NCBI GenBank assembly: GCA_002368805.1
Contig: DFFH01000037.1
Span: 1 to 6,962 of the forward strand
Direction of reading: 5' to 3'
Length of the DNA stretch: 6,962 bases
From: Mageeibacillus sp. UBA3781
GTDB lineage: Bacteria > Bacillota > Clostridia > Saccharofermentanales > Saccharofermentanaceae
Positions 6,113-6,962 of the stretch are shown here, in pieces. The notes under the pieces are model-generated. The model did not search any database. It had not been told where the DNA came from and worked only from the letters and a program-made list of their open reading frames with translations. The translations under genes were made by a program, and so were the position numbers. Position 1 is the first letter of the stretch; each line of letters opens with the position of its first letter.

Positions 6113-6962
6113 GAAGACCATTCTTCTGCTTCATCTTCGCGTTGACCTTCATCGGGAGACCGAAGCAGTTGATGAATCCGCCTGCATCTGCCTGATTGTA
6201 AACGTCGTCTGCCTCGAAGGTTGCGATCTCAGGATCATAGAGAGAGAACGGAGAAGTGGTGCCTGCCGGTGTGCAGTTACCCTTATAGAGCTTCATTCTT
6301 ACTTCGCCTGTAACAACTTCCTGTGTCTTGTCAACAAATGCGGAGATAGCCTCGCGGAGCGGGTGGAACCACTGACCGTAGTAAACGAGCTCGGAGAACT
6401 TCTGAGCAACGAGATCCTTATAGTGGATCGTGTCACGCTCAACAGTGAGGAGTTCGAGTTCACGGTGAGCAGCGAAGAGAAGAGTTCCGCCAGGTGTCTC
6501 ATAAACGCCACGGCTCTTCATACCAACGAGACGGTTCTCAACGATGTCAGCGATACCAACACCGTTAGCGCCGGCAACCTTGTTGCAGTATCTGAGAAGA
6601 TCAGCAGGGGACATCTTCTTTCCGTCAACTTCTACCGGGATACCCTTTTCGAACTTGATGGTTACATAAGTCGGAGTGTCAGGTGCTTTTTCAGGAGAAA
6701 CCATGAGCTCGAGGATCTTATCGAGGTTCGGCTCGTTAGCCGGATCTTCGAGGTCCATACCTTCGTGAGAGAGGTGCCAGAGGTTCTCGTCCTTGGAGTA
6801 GTTGTTCTCCTTGGTAACCGGAACTTCGATGCCACGTGCATTTGCATAATCGATCTCTTCGTCACGGGACTTGATATCCCAGATTCTCCAAGGAGCGAGG
6901 ATCTTCATATCCGGATCGAGAGCCTTGATGGAAAGCTCGAATCTTACCTGGTCGTTGCCCTT
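6108..6962 (-). CDS. argG: Argininosuccinate synthase, C-terminal 284 residues (5' end beyond window)
   Basis: ArgG joins citrulline and aspartate with ATP to give argininosuccinate, AMP and pyrophosphate, the penultimate step of arginine synthesis; it is a cytoplasmic tetramer. The visible part enters at KGNDQVRFEL, inside the family's GCTGKGNDQVRFE block. It continues with ILAPWR, the HLSHEG region, GANGVGIADIVENRLVGMKSRG (about 6505-6575) and YETPGGTLL, all classic ArgG sequence. The end at ...KMKQKNGLL with TGA at 6110-6108 is a normal C-terminus. Full-length ArgG is about 400-410 residues, so roughly 120 N-terminal residues lie outside. The ATG at 6908 is an internal methionine, not the start. 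The stop codon falls within the right arm of the long inverted repeat. ArgH, its pathway partner, is on the same strand but about 5.2 kb downstream. Confidence 0.97.
   Translation of the reverse strand, partial: KGNDQVRFELSIKALDPDMKILAPWRIWDIKSRDEEIDYANARGIEVPVTKENNYSKDENLWHLSHEGMDLEDPANEPNLDKILELMVSPEKAPDTPTYVTIKFEKGIPVEVDGKKMSPADLLRYCNKVAGANGVGIADIVENRLVGMKSRGVYETPGGTLLFAAHRELELLTVERDTIHYKDLVAQKFSELVYYGQWFHPLREAISAFVDKTQEVVTGEVRMKLYKGNCTPAGTTSPFSLYDPEIATFEADDVYNQADAGGFINCFGLPMKVNAKMKQKNGLL

Noticed and set aside
1..6962. CRISPR array, tRNA, rRNA, transposase or integrase
   Set aside because: No regularly spaced direct repeats, cloverleaf sequences, rRNA segments or recombinase frames were seen on either strand.

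Overview
The window looks like the chromosome of an anaerobic Bacillota, most likely class Clostridia. The evidence is an [FeFe]-hydrogenase maturase (HydG) with its usual small partner of the TM1266 family, strong AGGAG-type ribosome binding sites, consensus sigma-A promoters, U-tract terminators and moderate G+C. This placement is inference from gene content; no rRNA or tRNA gene is present to fix it.

Layout, left to right. Positions 1-938 (minus) hold the N-terminal two thirds of argininosuccinate lyase, argH, which runs off the left edge. A divergent intergenic region (939-1185) carries an argH promoter candidate, a near-consensus promoter on the plus strand, and a leader of about 75 nt ending in an intrinsic terminator just ahead of the first plus-strand gene. 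Positions 1186-2902 (plus) hold a two-gene unit, the TM1266-type small protein and hydG, 4 nt apart. Positions 2992-5451 (plus), with its own promoter, encode an 819-residue protein made of a cytoplasmic TIR domain, one membrane helix, a coiled coil and a large beta-propeller-like region. It meets a GNAT acetyltransferase gene (5498-5944, minus) tail to tail across a shared hairpin terminator. A long imperfect inverted repeat (5970-6112) separates the GNAT gene from argininosuccinate synthase, argG (6108-6962, minus), whose 5' end is beyond the right edge.

How the genes relate. ArgG and ArgH catalyse the last two steps of arginine synthesis (citrulline + aspartate to argininosuccinate, then to arginine + fumarate) and are often adjacent. 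Here they lie on the same strand but are split by about 5.2 kb, containing the GNAT gene and an oppositely oriented hydG/TIR block. HydG makes the CO and CN ligands of the hydrogenase H-cluster from tyrosine. HydE, HydF and the hydrogenase itself are not in this window.

The points most worth a second look are the membrane TIR-propeller protein, the terminator-containing leader ahead of the hydrogenase-maturation genes (no riboswitch class recognised), and the long palindrome at the 3' end of argG.
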